This document shows, one piece after another, positions 53,026-62,006 of a stretch of 64,000 nucleotides of DNA. The notes under the pieces were generated by a model. It was not told where the DNA came from. It searched no databases and was given only the letters and a program-made list of their open reading frames with translations. How positions within the stretch are numbered: position 1 is the stretch's first letter; each line of letters opens with the position of its first letter. Origin of the DNA: an uncultured Lachnospiraceae bacterium (GTDB taxonomy: Bacteria > Bacillota > Clostridia > Lachnospirales > Lachnospiraceae). The stretch spans positions 1 to 64,000 of the forward strand of contig CAMQTN010000001.1 of NCBI GenBank assembly GCA_947037115.1. Direction: 5' to 3'. The position numbers were made by a program, and so were the translations under genes.

Positions 53026-54371
53026 TGATGGAGAAAAAGGTTTTTCTGATCTCTCTGGGATGCGACAAGAATCTGGTGGATTCCGAGATGATGCTCGGTA
53101 TGCTGGAAGAGAGCGGTTATGTTTTTACTGACGATGAGAATGAGGCGGATGTGGTGATTGTCAACACCTGCTGCTTTATCGGAGACGCCAAGGAGGAGAG
53201 TGTCAATACCATTCTGGAAATGGCGGAACTGAAAAAGAGCGGCAGTATCTCAGCCCTCATTGTGACAGGATGTCTGGCGCAGAGATATCAGGCGGAGATC
53301 CGAAAGGAGATCGGGGAGGTGGATGCCGTTATTGGCACTACGGCCATATCCGAACTGCCGGCAGTTCTGGAGGAGGTTTTTGCAGGACGGGCCAGGGACC
53401 ATTATCAGAGTCTTGAGGGCAGTCCTCTTACGGACAGAAAGCGCATTGTGACTACAGGCGGTCATTTCGCCTATCTGAAAATAGCCGAGGGGTGCGATAA
53501 ACACTGCACTTACTGCATTATCCCGAAGGTGCGGGGCTCTTACAGGAGCGTGCCCATGGACAGTCTGCTGCGGGAGGCTTTGACGCTTGCATCGCAGGGA
53601 GTGAAAGAACTGATTCTGGTGGCGCAGGAGACCACGGTCTACGGGCAGGATCTCTATGGACATAAGGCATTGCCGGAACTTTTGCGCAGGCTTTGCCGGA
53701 TAGAGGGACTTGTGTGGATCAGAGTGATGTACTGCTATCCTGAGGAGATAGACGATGCGCTGATACAGGTGATCAGGGAAGAAGAAAAGATATGTCATTA
53801 CCTGGACATACCGATTCAGCACGCCTCCGACGCTGTCCTGAGACGGATGGGAAGGCGGACGGATAAAAAAGAACTGACTGATGTGGTCAATAAACTGCGG
53901 CGGGAGATCCCCGATATCTGTCTTCGAACCACACTGATTACGGGATTTCCGGGAGAGACAGAGCAGGATCACGGGGAACTTATGGACTTCGTGGAGGAGA
54001 TGGCCTTTGACAGGCTGGGCGTTTTCCCCTACTCGCAGGAGGAGGATACGCCGGCGGCCGAAATGCCTGAGCAGGTTTCTGACGGGCAAAAGCAGAGGAG
54101 GCTGGATGAGCTGATGGCTCTGCAGCAGGAGATTGCTTTTGATGCCGCAGCCGCTATGGAGGGACGAAGCGTGGACGCCATGATTGAGGGAAAGGTGGCG
54201 GACGAGGAGGTCTATGTGGCGAGAACCTACAAGGACGCGCCGGATGTGGACGGATTTTTGTTTGTGCACACGGACAGGGAGCTTATGACAGGAGACTTCG
54301 TCCGGGTTCGGGTCACGGGCTCCAACGAGTATGATTTGATGGGAGAATTGGAAGATGAATCTGCCGAATAA
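53025..54371 (+). CDS. rimO: Ribosomal protein uS12 methylthiotransferase RimO
   Basis: A radical-SAM enzyme adding a methylthio group to an Asp of ribosomal protein S12. 448 residues. The N-terminal 4Fe-4S ligands are Cys13, Cys49 and Cys83; the radical-SAM CxxxCxxC is Cys157, Cys161 and Cys164 (EGCDKHCTYC). A C-terminal TRAM domain begins near 375. ISLGCDKNLVDSE at the start separates RimO from MiaB. It overlaps pgsA by 17 bases. Confidence 0.95.
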   Translation: MMEKKVFLISLGCDKNLVDSEMMLGMLEESGYVFTDDENEADVVIVNTCCFIGDAKEESVNTILEMAELKKSGSISALIVTGCLAQRYQAEIRKEIGEVDAVIGTTAISELPAVLEEVFAGRARDHYQSLEGSPLTDRKRIVTTGGHFAYLKIAEGCDKHCTYCIIPKVRGSYRSVPMDSLLREALTLASQGVKELILVAQETTVYGQDLYGHKALPELLRRLCRIEGLVWIRVMYCYPEEIDDALIQVIREEEKICHYLDIPIQHASDAVLRRMGRRTDKKELTDVVNKLRREIPDICLRTTLITGFPGETEQDHGELMDFVEEMAFDRLGVFPYSQEEDTPAAEMPEQVSDGQKQRRLDELMALQQEIAFDAAAAMEGRSVDAMIEGKVADEEVYVARTYKDAPDVDGFLFVHTDRELMTGDFVRVRVTGSNEYDLMGELEDESAE

Positions 54372-54912
54372 ACTGACAATTTTTCGAGTAATATTGATTC
54401 CTTTTTTTGTACTCTTTTTACTGGTTCCTGTTACGGCATACGATAAGTGGATCGCGCTGGCGATTTTTATCATTGCCAGCCTGACGGATTTTTTGGACGG
54501 CCATATTGCAAGGAAGTATGATCTGGTGACCAATTTCGGGAAATTTATGGATCCGTTGGCGGATAAGCTGCTTGTCTGCTCGGCCCTGATCTGTCTGATC
54601 GAGCTTAACCGGATTCCCTCCTGGATCGTGATTGTGATTATTGCGAGGGAGTTCATTATCAGTGGTTTCCGTCTGGTGGCCTCTGACAATGGAGTGGTCA
54701 TCGCGGCGAGCTATTGGGGAAAGTTTAAGACGACTTTCCAGATTGTCATGATCTGCCTGATGATTGCCGATCTTTCACCGCTTCGTTTTGTCACCCAGGC
54801 GGTGATGTGGATTGCGCTGGCACTGACGGTAATTTCACTGGCAGATTACCTGATAAAGAATAAGGGTGTGATGAAGGATACAGGAAAGCAGGGGCAGGCA
54901 CCAAATAAATAA
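54355..54912 (+). CDS. pgsA: CDP-diacylglycerol-glycerol-3-phosphate 3-phosphatidyltransferase
   Basis: Makes phosphatidylglycerol phosphate at the membrane. 185 residues with about five helices; the CDP-alcohol phosphotransferase motif is complete (DGHIAR near 44, then G and the D-x3-D of GKFMDPLADK). LPNKLTIFRVILIPFF at the start is typical. It overlaps rimO. Confidence 0.95.
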   Translation: MNLPNKLTIFRVILIPFFVLFLLVPVTAYDKWIALAIFIIASLTDFLDGHIARKYDLVTNFGKFMDPLADKLLVCSALICLIELNRIPSWIVIVIIAREFIISGFRLVASDNGVVIAASYWGKFKTTFQIVMICLMIADLSPLRFVTQAVMWIALALTVISLADYLIKNKGVMKDTGKQGQAPNK

Positions 54913-54951
54913 CAGATGTTTTTCTTATACACAAAGAGGGATGATGAGACT

Positions 54952-56223
54952 ATGACAGTTGAGATTATTGCAGTGGGTACAGAGATACTATTGGGAAACA
55001 TCGTGAATACGAATGCGGCCTATCTGGCAGAAAAGTGTGCGGCGCTTGGGCTTTCCTGCTATCATCAGGATGTGGTCGGAGACAATGAGGAGAGGCTTGC
55101 TGAAACGTTGAAGCTGGCGCTCTCCCGGTCGGATATCATTCTCCTGTCCGGCGGGCTCGGCCCTACCCAGGATGACCTGACCAAGGAAGTGGCGGCGCGG
55201 GTTTTCGGGAAGGAGCTTTATCTGCATGAGCCGTCCAGGGAAGCGATCCGGCAGTTTTTTTCGGAGAGAAAGCTGGAGATTACGGAGAATAACTGGAAAC
55301 AGGCCATGGTGCCGGAAGGATGCATCGTAGTGGACAATCCGGGCGGAACGGCGCCGGGCATTATTATGGCGGAGAACGGCAGACATGTGGTATTGATGCC
55401 GGGACCTCCGGGGGAACTGATTCCCATGTTTGAGCGGTCCATTATGCCTTATCTGGCAGAACTCCAGTCCGGGGTGATTTATTCCCAGACCGTGAAAATC
55501 TGCGGGGTGGGGGAGAGCAAGGCGGAGAGTATGGTGGAAGATCTGGTTGAAGTCCAGAGTAATCCAACCATTGCGACGTATGCGAAGACCGGGGAGGTGC
55601 ATCTTCGGGTGACAGCCACGGCTTCCGATGAGAAAGAGGCGAAGAAACTGGTTAAGCCCGTGGTGAAAGAGTTAAAGGGGCGCTTCGGCAACCATGTCTA
55701 CACCACGGATAATGACGTGACATTGGAGAGGGCCGTGGTAGATCTGCTTATGGCAAATAAACTTACGGCCTGTACGGTAGAGTCCTGCACAGGCGGCATG
55801 CTTTCTGCCAGACTGATCAATGTGCCCGGTGTGTCGGAGGTCTTTAAGTCCGGCTACGTGACTTATTCCAATAAGTCCAAGCGCAGGCTTCTGGGAATCA
55901 AAAAGAATATTCTGTTAAAGCACGGCGCAGTCAGTGAACAGATTGCCAGAGAAATGGCAAAGACATCAGCGGCTCTTGCGAGAACTGACGTGAGCGTTTC
56001 CACGACCGGCATCGCAGGACCTGACGGTGGTACGGCGGAAAAGCCTGTGGGGCTGGTTTATATCGGCTGTAACGTGTGCGGAAGGATTACTGTGAAGGAA
56101 TGCCGTTTTCACGGCAGCCGCGAGAAAATCAGGGAAAGCACAGTGGCGGCGGCATTGTCTTTGATGCGGGAGTGTATCCTGCAGTATTACAGCGAGGTAA
56201 CCTTCGGCGGCAAGCAAAAGTGA
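54952..56223 (+). CDS. cinA: CinA family protein (nicotinamide-nucleotide amidase / ADP-ribose pyrophosphatase)
   Basis: 423 residues: an N-terminal MoaB-like domain (VEIIAVGTEILLGNIVNTNA, LSGGLGPTQDDLTKE) and a C-terminal NMN-deamidase domain (TVESCTGGMLSARLINVPG, STTGIAGPDGGTAEKPVGLV). It recycles NAD by-products. The start is ATG 54952; the frame is open 12 codons further up. recA usually follows cinA in Firmicutes but is 7.7 kb away here. Confidence 0.94.
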   Translation: MTVEIIAVGTEILLGNIVNTNAAYLAEKCAALGLSCYHQDVVGDNEERLAETLKLALSRSDIILLSGGLGPTQDDLTKEVAARVFGKELYLHEPSREAIRQFFSERKLEITENNWKQAMVPEGCIVVDNPGGTAPGIIMAENGRHVVLMPGPPGELIPMFERSIMPYLAELQSGVIYSQTVKICGVGESKAESMVEDLVEVQSNPTIATYAKTGEVHLRVTATASDEKEAKKLVKPVVKELKGRFGNHVYTTDNDVTLERAVVDLLMANKLTACTVESCTGGMLSARLINVPGVSEVFKSGYVTYSNKSKRRLLGIKKNILLKHGAVSEQIAREMAKTSAALARTDVSVSTTGIAGPDGGTAEKPVGLVYIGCNVCGRITVKECRFHGSREKIRESTVAAALSLMRECILQYYSEVTFGGKQK

Positions 56224-56233
56224 GGAGAAAACA

Positions 56234-58033
56234 ATGAACGAACCTGACAATAACAGATCCGACAATATGGTGGAAGAGCAGGAGTCTTACACCGACCCCT
56301 ATGTCTCTGAGAGCAGTGCGGATATTTATACCACACCGGAGGTTGTGGAGACAGTGGAGGAAACAGCTTCTGTGGAAGTGGTGGATACACATGGTCTCTT
56401 TTCGGGAAAGCAGCCGGAAAATCCCAATCCCTATCCGAACTATGGCGGCCAGGTGCCTTACGGAAGCGGACAGCAGGGCGGCACATACGGCGGCCAGATG
56501 CCTTACGGGAATCCGTATCAGCAGGGCAGCGCATACGGCGGCCAGACGCCTTACGGGAGTCCGTATCAGCAGGGAAGCGCATACGGCGGCCAGACACCTT
56601 ACGGGAGTCCGTATCAGCAGGGAAGCACATACGGCGGCCAGACACCTTACGGGAGTCCGTATCAGCAGGGCGGCACATACGGCGGCCAGGTGCCTTACGG
56701 AAGCGGACAGCAGGGCGGCACATACGGCGGCCAGACGCCTTACGGGAATCCGTATCAGCAGGGCGGTACATATGGCGGCCAGTCTTCTTATGGGAATGGA
56801 CAGCAGGACAGCGGTTATGACAGCCAGTCTTCTTACGGGAACGGACAGCAGGAGAGCGGCTATGACAGCCAGTCTTCTTACGGGAACGGACAGCAGGGCA
56901 GCGCATACGGCAGCCAGTCTTCTTACGGGAACGGACAGCAGGGCAGCGTATACGGCAGTCAGTCTTCTTATGGGAACGGACAGCAGGGCAGCAGTTACGA
57001 CAGTCAGCCTCCCTACGGGAATCCATACCAGCAGAGCGGGGGTTTTGGCGGGCAGCCTCCCACCGGTGGGCAGCCTCCCTTCGACAATCCTTACAGTCCC
57101 TATGCGATGCCGCAGAAAAAGCAGCATGCGGGATTGATTGTGGGCATTGTGGTCGCGATTGTCATTCTTTTTCTGATTGCTGTTTTTGCGTTGGCGAACA
57201 AAGTGGTAAATATGCTTTCCGAACAAGAAAAGCAGGATTTACGGCGGGATGTGTACGAATTTGACGATGATTATGATTACGAAGTCGACGATTATCTTTA
57301 TGATGATTATGACTACGATTATGATTATGACTACGATTATGATTATGACGATTATTTCGGCGGTTATGACGACGATTACGGTTATGATTATGACAACGAC
57401 CAGTATTATACCCTCCACGACGAAATCAGGGATGATCTGAGCTACGGCGTGGAGTTCAGCTATCAGGAGTACGAGACAGACTATGAGAATGTTTACATTT
57501 CGGCGTCCATGCCGGTGGTTCTGGGAGAAGACGTGACAAATCTCGGCACGATCAACGAGGAAATCCAGAAAGAAGTAAGCAGGGTCAGCGAGTTCTTTGA
57601 ACAGGAGTACGAGTCTCATGTGAAAGAGAATGAAGATGCCTATTTCGAGGCTGTGTTCGAGGCCTATGTGGCTTATATGGACGAGGATAAGCTGAGCATT
57701 GTCTATGACGAGAGAATCTATACGGATCTGGGTGGAAGCGTCGAGCTGGTCAGCATAAATGTCGATATGAAGAACGGCGTTGTTTTGGATAATGAAGACA
57801 TGCTCACGATCGATGATGAGTTTTCTGTGGATTTCCGCACAAGGAGCGATGAGCAGAACGGCGAGATCGATTACCTTACCTATATGCCGGACCAGCAGAT
57901 CACGAGCTACCTGAATTCCAGCAGCCTGATTGTGTTCTATACGCCAAAGGGTATGGAGATCGGGTTTAACTATGAGGAGGGCTGGGTGACGGTCACCTAT
58001 GAGGAGTACGAGCAGTATTTAAAAGTATTTTGA
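56234..58033 (+). CDS. Repeat-rich membrane protein with RsiV/DUF3298-like outer domain
   Basis: 599 residues. Order: an acidic lead (1-65); about 13 tandem repeats (70-270) of 15-16 residues such as YGGQTPYGSPYQQGSA and YGSQSSYGNGQQGSA; a Pro/Gly linker; a membrane helix (299-321); an Asp/Tyr tract (341-390); and an outer domain (about 400-599) resembling DUF3298/RsiV, with DERIYTDLGGSVELVSINVD and LDNEDMLTIDD. Topology is probably repeats inside, globular domain outside. It may sense or bind something at the envelope; function unproven. It starts ten bases after cinA. Confidence 0.78.
   Translation: MNEPDNNRSDNMVEEQESYTDPYVSESSADIYTTPEVVETVEETASVEVVDTHGLFSGKQPENPNPYPNYGGQVPYGSGQQGGTYGGQMPYGNPYQQGSAYGGQTPYGSPYQQGSAYGGQTPYGSPYQQGSTYGGQTPYGSPYQQGGTYGGQVPYGSGQQGGTYGGQTPYGNPYQQGGTYGGQSSYGNGQQDSGYDSQSSYGNGQQESGYDSQSSYGNGQQGSAYGSQSSYGNGQQGSVYGSQSSYGNGQQGSSYDSQPPYGNPYQQSGGFGGQPPTGGQPPFDNPYSPYAMPQKKQHAGLIVGIVVAIVILFLIAVFALANKVVNMLSEQEKQDLRRDVYEFDDDYDYEVDDYLYDDYDYDYDYDYDYDYDDYFGGYDDDYGYDYDNDQYYTLHDEIRDDLSYGVEFSYQEYETDYENVYISASMPVVLGEDVTNLGTINEEIQKEVSRVSEFFEQEYESHVKENEDAYFEAVFEAYVAYMDEDKLSIVYDERIYTDLGGSVELVSINVDMKNGVVLDNEDMLTIDDEFSVDFRTRSDEQNGEIDYLTYMPDQQITSYLNSSSLIVFYTPKGMEIGFNYEEGWVTVTYEEYEQYLKVF
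56441..57043 (+). repeat. Coding tandem repeats, 48-bp and 45-bp units
   Basis: About 13 copies inside the preceding membrane protein: 48-bp units (YGGQxPYGxPYQQGxx) in the first half and 45-bp units (YxSQSSYGNGQQxSx) in the second. Neighbouring copies are nearly identical at the DNA level, pointing to recent expansion. Not a CRISPR: units are contiguous, coding, and have no spacers. Confidence 0.92.
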
Positions 58034-58052
58034 ATAAGGCGGGAAACGGAAG

Positions 58053-58086
58053 GGCGCTGACATTTGCGGATGCTGGCGCTTTTTTA
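58053..58086 (+). terminator. Intrinsic terminator before the van cluster
   Basis: GGCGCTG-a-CAT (58053-58063) pairs with ATG-c-TGGCGCT (58070-58080) with one mismatch and G-U pairs, then six T. It separates the repeat protein from vanR. Confidence 0.75.
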
Positions 58087-58151
58087 CATTCCGGACTCTA
58101 TGACTCTGCCTTGTGCAATCCAAAATCCGATTAAGAAATGCAGGTGTCGAT

Positions 58152-58853
58152 ATGAATGAAAGTATTTTAATAGTCGATGATGAAAAAGAAATCGCAGATT
58201 TGATTGAAGTCTACCTGAAAAATGACGGCTATACGGTATATAAGTGCTACAATGGCATGGACGCCCTGAAGTGTATTGAAGAAACAGAGTTGGATTTAGC
58301 TGTCATAGATGTGATGCTGCCCGATATAGATGGTTTCCGAATCTGCCAGAAGATCAGGGAAAAGTTTTATTATCCCATCATAATCCTTACGGCAAAAGCG
58401 GGGGATGGGGATAAGATCATGGGCCTGACCATCGGCGCGGACGACTATATAACAAAGCCCTTTAATCCGTTAGAGGTAGCAGCCAGAGTAAAAACCCAGC
58501 TGCGCAGGTATATGCGTTATAATAGCCTTGCCGGGAAAAAAACTGCTGAAACCAGCGAACACGACATCCGGGGACTGATGATCAACAAGGATACCCATAA
58601 GTGTTATCTGTATGGGAGAGAATTGCAGCTTACACCTATTGAGTTCGGGATTCTGTGGTATTTGTGCGAACATCAGGGCACGGTAGTTCCATCGGAGGAA
58701 TTATTCGAGGCGGTTTGGGGTGAAAAATTCCTGAATCATAACAATACGGTTATGGCCCATATAGGCCGACTGCGGGAGAAGCTCAACGAGTCGGCAAAGA
58801 AACCGAAATTTATCGTAAATGTGTGGGGAGTTGGATATACCATTGAAAAATAG
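58152..58853 (+). CDS. vanR: VanR-type response regulator (OmpR family)
   Basis: 233 residues: a receiver domain with acidic pocket Asp9-Asp10, phospho-acceptor Asp53 in VIDVMLPDIDG and Lys in TKPF near 104; then an OmpR-type winged helix (ELQLTPIEFGILWYLCEHQG, NNTVMAHIGRLREKL). IDLxx-like lead and partner VanS identify the VanR branch. ATG 58152 is chosen; the frame is open 13 codons upstream. It would activate vanW-vanG-vanT transcription upon phosphorylation. Confidence 0.88.
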   Translation: MNESILIVDDEKEIADLIEVYLKNDGYTVYKCYNGMDALKCIEETELDLAVIDVMLPDIDGFRICQKIREKFYYPIIILTAKAGDGDKIMGLTIGADDYITKPFNPLEVAARVKTQLRRYMRYNSLAGKKTAETSEHDIRGLMINKDTHKCYLYGRELQLTPIEFGILWYLCEHQGTVVPSEELFEAVWGEKFLNHNNTVMAHIGRLREKLNESAKKPKFIVNVWGVGYTIEK

Positions 58854-59976
58854 AGCGTTGAGGAAAAGGGACGATTTCAGACAGTTTAAGGCGAAGATTT
58901 TTTTCCGTACCGTATGGATGGCCGCTATTGCCGCCGGGTGTATTTATCTTTTGTATTCCCTTTTTTTGAAAGGCAGGTTTGCGGATTGGATTGTGTCAGT
59001 GAACCAGAAGATTTTCGGGTTGGATTATGGTGCGGCAAAAACTTTGTATCAATGGACATTCCGAAACTATATAGAACTGGTATTTGTGGTTGGAATGGTG
59101 CTGGTGTTTTTGGCTGTATTCCGCATCTACCTAAACTGGTTTGTAGAATATTTTATTAAGATCAATCATGGGATTGAGGATATTGGGAGGGAAAGTACAG
59201 GGGAGGTATCCCTGCCGCCGGAGCTGGCAGCTACGGAAAAGAGGATAAATACAATAAAGCATGCTCTTGAAAGACAGAAACTTGACATGAAGCTGGCGGA
59301 GCAGCAAAAAAATGACATGGTCATGTATCTGGCGCATGATCTGAAAACGCCCCTTGCTTCCGTTATAGGTTATCTGAATCTGCTGTGCGATGAGAGGCAG
59401 ATATCTGAGGAACTGAGACAAAAATATCTTTCTGTTTCACTGGATAAGGCAGAGCGTCTGGAAGAACTGATCAATGAGTTTTTTGAAATAGCAAAGTTCA
59501 ACCTGTCGAACATAACGCTCCAGTACAGCAGGATAAGCCTGACGCGCCTGCTTGAAATGCTCCTGTATGAATTTCAGCCGATGCTTCATGAGAAGAACCT
59601 GAACTGTAATCTCATGGTTCCGGAGGATATGACGATCAGGTGCGATGCAGATAAAATTCAGCGCGCCTTTGATAATATCCTGAAAAATGCAGTTACCTAC
59701 AGTTTTGAGGGCACCCACATAGACATTGCAGCAGCCGGACAGGGAGAAAACGTGGAAATTACTTTTACAAACCACGCAGATACCATTCCGGAGGAAAAGC
59801 TGGAACGGATATTTGAACAGTTCTACAGGCTTGATGTTTCCAGAAGTACAAACAGCGGCGGCGCGGGCCTGGGCCTTGCCATTGCAAAACAGATCATTGA
59901 GCTTCATAACGGGACAATTACGGCAAGAAGCGAAAATGAGACGGTTGCATTTAAAGTCACATTACCGATTTCGTAG
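58843..59976 (+). CDS. vanS: VanS-type sensor histidine kinase
   Basis: 377 residues: two membrane helices (about 23-43 and 78-98) bracketing a short outer loop, a HAMP-like linker, then the kinase with His165 in YLAHDLKTPLASV, N box DNILKNAVTYS, and G box SGGAGLGLAIAK. I prefer TTG 58843, overlapping vanR by 11 bases; GTG 58819 is an alternative. The short sensor loop is typical of VanS. It senses vancomycin or wall stress. Confidence 0.88.
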   Translation: MKNRALRKRDDFRQFKAKIFFRTVWMAAIAAGCIYLLYSLFLKGRFADWIVSVNQKIFGLDYGAAKTLYQWTFRNYIELVFVVGMVLVFLAVFRIYLNWFVEYFIKINHGIEDIGRESTGEVSLPPELAATEKRINTIKHALERQKLDMKLAEQQKNDMVMYLAHDLKTPLASVIGYLNLLCDERQISEELRQKYLSVSLDKAERLEELINEFFEIAKFNLSNITLQYSRISLTRLLEMLLYEFQPMLHEKNLNCNLMVPEDMTIRCDADKIQRAFDNILKNAVTYSFEGTHIDIAAAGQGENVEITFTNHADTIPEEKLERIFEQFYRLDVSRSTNSGGAGLGLAIAKQIIELHNGTITARSENETVAFKVTLPIS

Positions 59977-59994
59977 GTAAATTGTAAGAAATTC
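59971..59994 (+). promoter_or_regulatory. Tandem VanR-type binding boxes
   Basis: TCGTAGGTAAATT (59971-59983) and TTGTAAGAAATTC (59982-59994), 11 bases apart, each fit the enterococcal VanR consensus TCGTANGAAANTT (recalled from literature) with one mismatch. They overlap the vanS stop codon and precede an AATACT -10-like element at 60011-60016. They would drive vanW, vanG and the racemase. Confidence 0.6.
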
Positions 59995-60037
59995 CGCAGA
60001 AAATCAGCAGAATACTTTGTGTGTAAACGAATAAACT

Positions 60038-60086
60038 GCACTCCTGTTATTGGTACAATCATAGTACCAGAAGCAGGAGTGCTTTT
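60038..60086 (+). terminator. Nested terminator-like hairpin between vanS and vanW
   Basis: GCACTCCTG (60038-60046) pairs with CAGGAGTGC (60074-60082); inside, GGTAC (60052-60056) pairs with GTACC (60064-60068). TTTT follows. It may terminate vanRS transcripts and, since the VanR boxes lie upstream, may also attenuate the resistance genes. Confidence 0.68.
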
Positions 60087-60117
60087 GCTTAGTACGAAAA
60101 AGAGAGGAGTCGTTTAC

Positions 60118-60951
60118 ATGTCAAGAAGAAGGCTGACACAGATATTTCCTTTTATGCTTCCCCTCCGTAGATGGCAGAGAAAGAAATTTTTTTATTATCA
60201 GATGCAAAGAGACGGACACCGGTATGCAAAAAGGATAGCTGACGGGCCATTGCCCTGCATGGTATTTCAAACTTCGATACCCATGCTGAATGAAAACAGC
60301 GGGTTTGATATGCAGTACCAGATCAACAAGGTTCACAATCTCAAGCTTGCAGCCAGGACGCTTAACCGGGTTTTGATTGGGCCGGGTGAAACCTTCTCCT
60401 TCTGGCAGCTTGTAAGATGGGCAGACCGGGAGGAAAAATACAGGGATGGATTAAACCTTGTTGACGGAAAAACGGTTGCGTCTTATGGCGGGGGCCTGTG
60501 TATGTTGAGTGATACGCTTTTCTGGATGTTCCTGCATACGCCTTTGACGGTTGTTGAACGGCACGGACACGCAGTTAAGACGTTCCCGTCAACCTCAAAA
60601 GATTTTCCCTGTGGGACGGACGCGGCGGTGAGTGAAGGCTGGCTTGACCTGAAAGTGCGAAATGAGACAGAGCATACATTTCAGATAGAGGTCAGTTTTG
60701 ATGAGGAATATATGCATGGGCGCATTTTATCCCCAAAAGCGGCGGGCTTTGCATATTCCGTATTCAATCCGTCCGTTTCTTACAGGAAAGAAGGCGGTAA
60801 AATGTATCAGGTTGCTCCCGTCTGCCGCAGGCAAACGGATAAAGCGACTGGAAAGCAGACAGAAACCGAACTGTATGTCAACCGATGTGAGATCGCTTAC
60901 AGGCTTCCGGAGGGGATAAAATCACAGGAAGGCGGTGCAGAGAATGGATAA
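60118..60951 (+). CDS. vanW: VanW family protein
   Basis: 277 residues, soluble. VanW hallmarks seen: NLKLAARTLNRVLIGPGETF, then VASYGGGLCMLSDTLFWMFL and VERHGHA. VanW occurs in vanB and vanG clusters; its role is unknown. The start is ATG 60118 behind AGAGGAG. The frame is open 33 codons upstream across the hairpin, without similarity. It overlaps vanG by eight bases. Confidence 0.87.
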   Translation: MSRRRLTQIFPFMLPLRRWQRKKFFYYQMQRDGHRYAKRIADGPLPCMVFQTSIPMLNENSGFDMQYQINKVHNLKLAARTLNRVLIGPGETFSFWQLVRWADREEKYRDGLNLVDGKTVASYGGGLCMLSDTLFWMFLHTPLTVVERHGHAVKTFPSTSKDFPCGTDAAVSEGWLDLKVRNETEHTFQIEVSFDEEYMHGRILSPKAAGFAYSVFNPSVSYRKEGGKMYQVAPVCRRQTDKATGKQTETELYVNRCEIAYRLPEGIKSQEGGAENG

Positions 60952-61990
60952 AAAAAGGATAGCCGTTATTTTTGGAGGCAATTCCCCGGAATATGAGGTG
61001 TCGCTGCAATCGGCATACGCTGTTCTGGAAAATATCAATACGGATAAATTTGATATTTTTCCGGTCGGGATCACCAGAGGCGGGGAATGGTATCATTACA
61101 CAGGAAAAAGGAAGAAGATAAGTAGTAATACATGGTTTGAAGACCGCGGAAACCTGTATCCTGTCGTTGTTTCCCAGAGTCGTTCGCTGAAAGGATTTTT
61201 AGAGTTTGAGGGGGAAAGATGGCGGGTCGTAAACGCAGACCTGATATTTCCTGTACTGCATGGCAGGAATGGTGAAGACGGTACACTGCAGGGACTGTTT
61301 GCACTGGCGGGAATCCCTGTTGTCGGCTGTGATACGCTTTCTTCAGCAATCTGCATGGATAAAAACCGGGCGCATAAGCTGGTCAGTCTTACGGGAATAT
61401 CGGTTCCAGAAGCCGTAACTTTCAAAGATTCCGGCACAGAGGCGGCGTTGGAGGAGATTAGGGAAAGATTAACTTATCCGCTTTTTGTAAAGCCGCTCCG
61501 TGCAGGTTCATCCTTCGGGATCACAAGGGTGACGGAAGAGGCGCAGCTGGACGCCGCCATAGGGCTGGCATTTGATCATGACATGGAAGTCATTGTCGAG
61601 GAGGAAGTAAAGGGGTTTGAAGTGGGCTGTGCCGTGCTTGGCACTGACGCGCTGACTGTCGGAAGGATTGACGAAATTGAATTGTCGGGAGGCTTCTTTG
61701 ATTATACAGAGAAGTATACGTTTAAATCCTCAAAAATTTACATGCCCGCAAGGGTAGGGGCGGCGGAAGAAAAACGGATACAGGAAGCGGCGGTAACGAT
61801 CTACAGGGCTTTGGGGTGTTCGGGGTTTGCAAGGGTGGATATGTTTTATACACCGTCCGGAGAAATTGTATTTAATGAGGTGAACACCATCCCCGGCTTT
61901 ACCGCCCATAGCCGTTATCCTAACATGATGAAGGGAATCGGACTGTCTTTTCCGGAAATGCTGGACAGACTGACAGGTTTATATCTGTGA
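60944..61990 (+). CDS. vanG: VanG-type D-alanine-D-serine ligase
   Basis: 348 residues of ATP-grasp ligase. AVIFGGNSPEYEVSLQSA (7-24) starts the N-lobe; KPLRAGSSFGITRV near 184, the omega-loop EKY at 256-258, and the metal-binding NEVNTIPGF at 311-319 follow. The overall pattern is that of VanG/VanC/VanE ligases, which make D-Ala-D-Ser ends with low vancomycin affinity. A housekeeping Ddl is the alternative, but the vanRS-vanW context argues for VanG. Confidence 0.85.
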   Translation: MDKKRIAVIFGGNSPEYEVSLQSAYAVLENINTDKFDIFPVGITRGGEWYHYTGKRKKISSNTWFEDRGNLYPVVVSQSRSLKGFLEFEGERWRVVNADLIFPVLHGRNGEDGTLQGLFALAGIPVVGCDTLSSAICMDKNRAHKLVSLTGISVPEAVTFKDSGTEAALEEIRERLTYPLFVKPLRAGSSFGITRVTEEAQLDAAIGLAFDHDMEVIVEEEVKGFEVGCAVLGTDALTVGRIDEIELSGGFFDYTEKYTFKSSKIYMPARVGAAEEKRIQEAAVTIYRALGCSGFARVDMFYTPSGEIVFNEVNTIPGFTAHSRYPNMMKGIGLSFPEMLDRLTGLYL

Positions 61991-62006
61991 TGGGAAGGAG
62001 GACACT

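Noticed and set aside
53250..54701. 483-codon minus-strand open frame opposite rimO/pgsA
   Set aside because: The plus strand encodes clear RimO and PgsA; the minus frame has no recognisable domain.
56441..57043. CRISPR-like regular repeats
   Set aside because: The units are contiguous and coding, with no unique spacers and no cas genes.
56129..57226. Long minus-strand open frames opposite the tandem repeats
   Set aside because: They are by-products of the in-phase 45/48-bp repeats, low in complexity, without a ribosome site or family similarity.
58087..58151. VanR box or promoter directly before vanR
   Set aside because: No TCGTANGAAANTT-like sequence or good -35/-10 pair was found in this gap.
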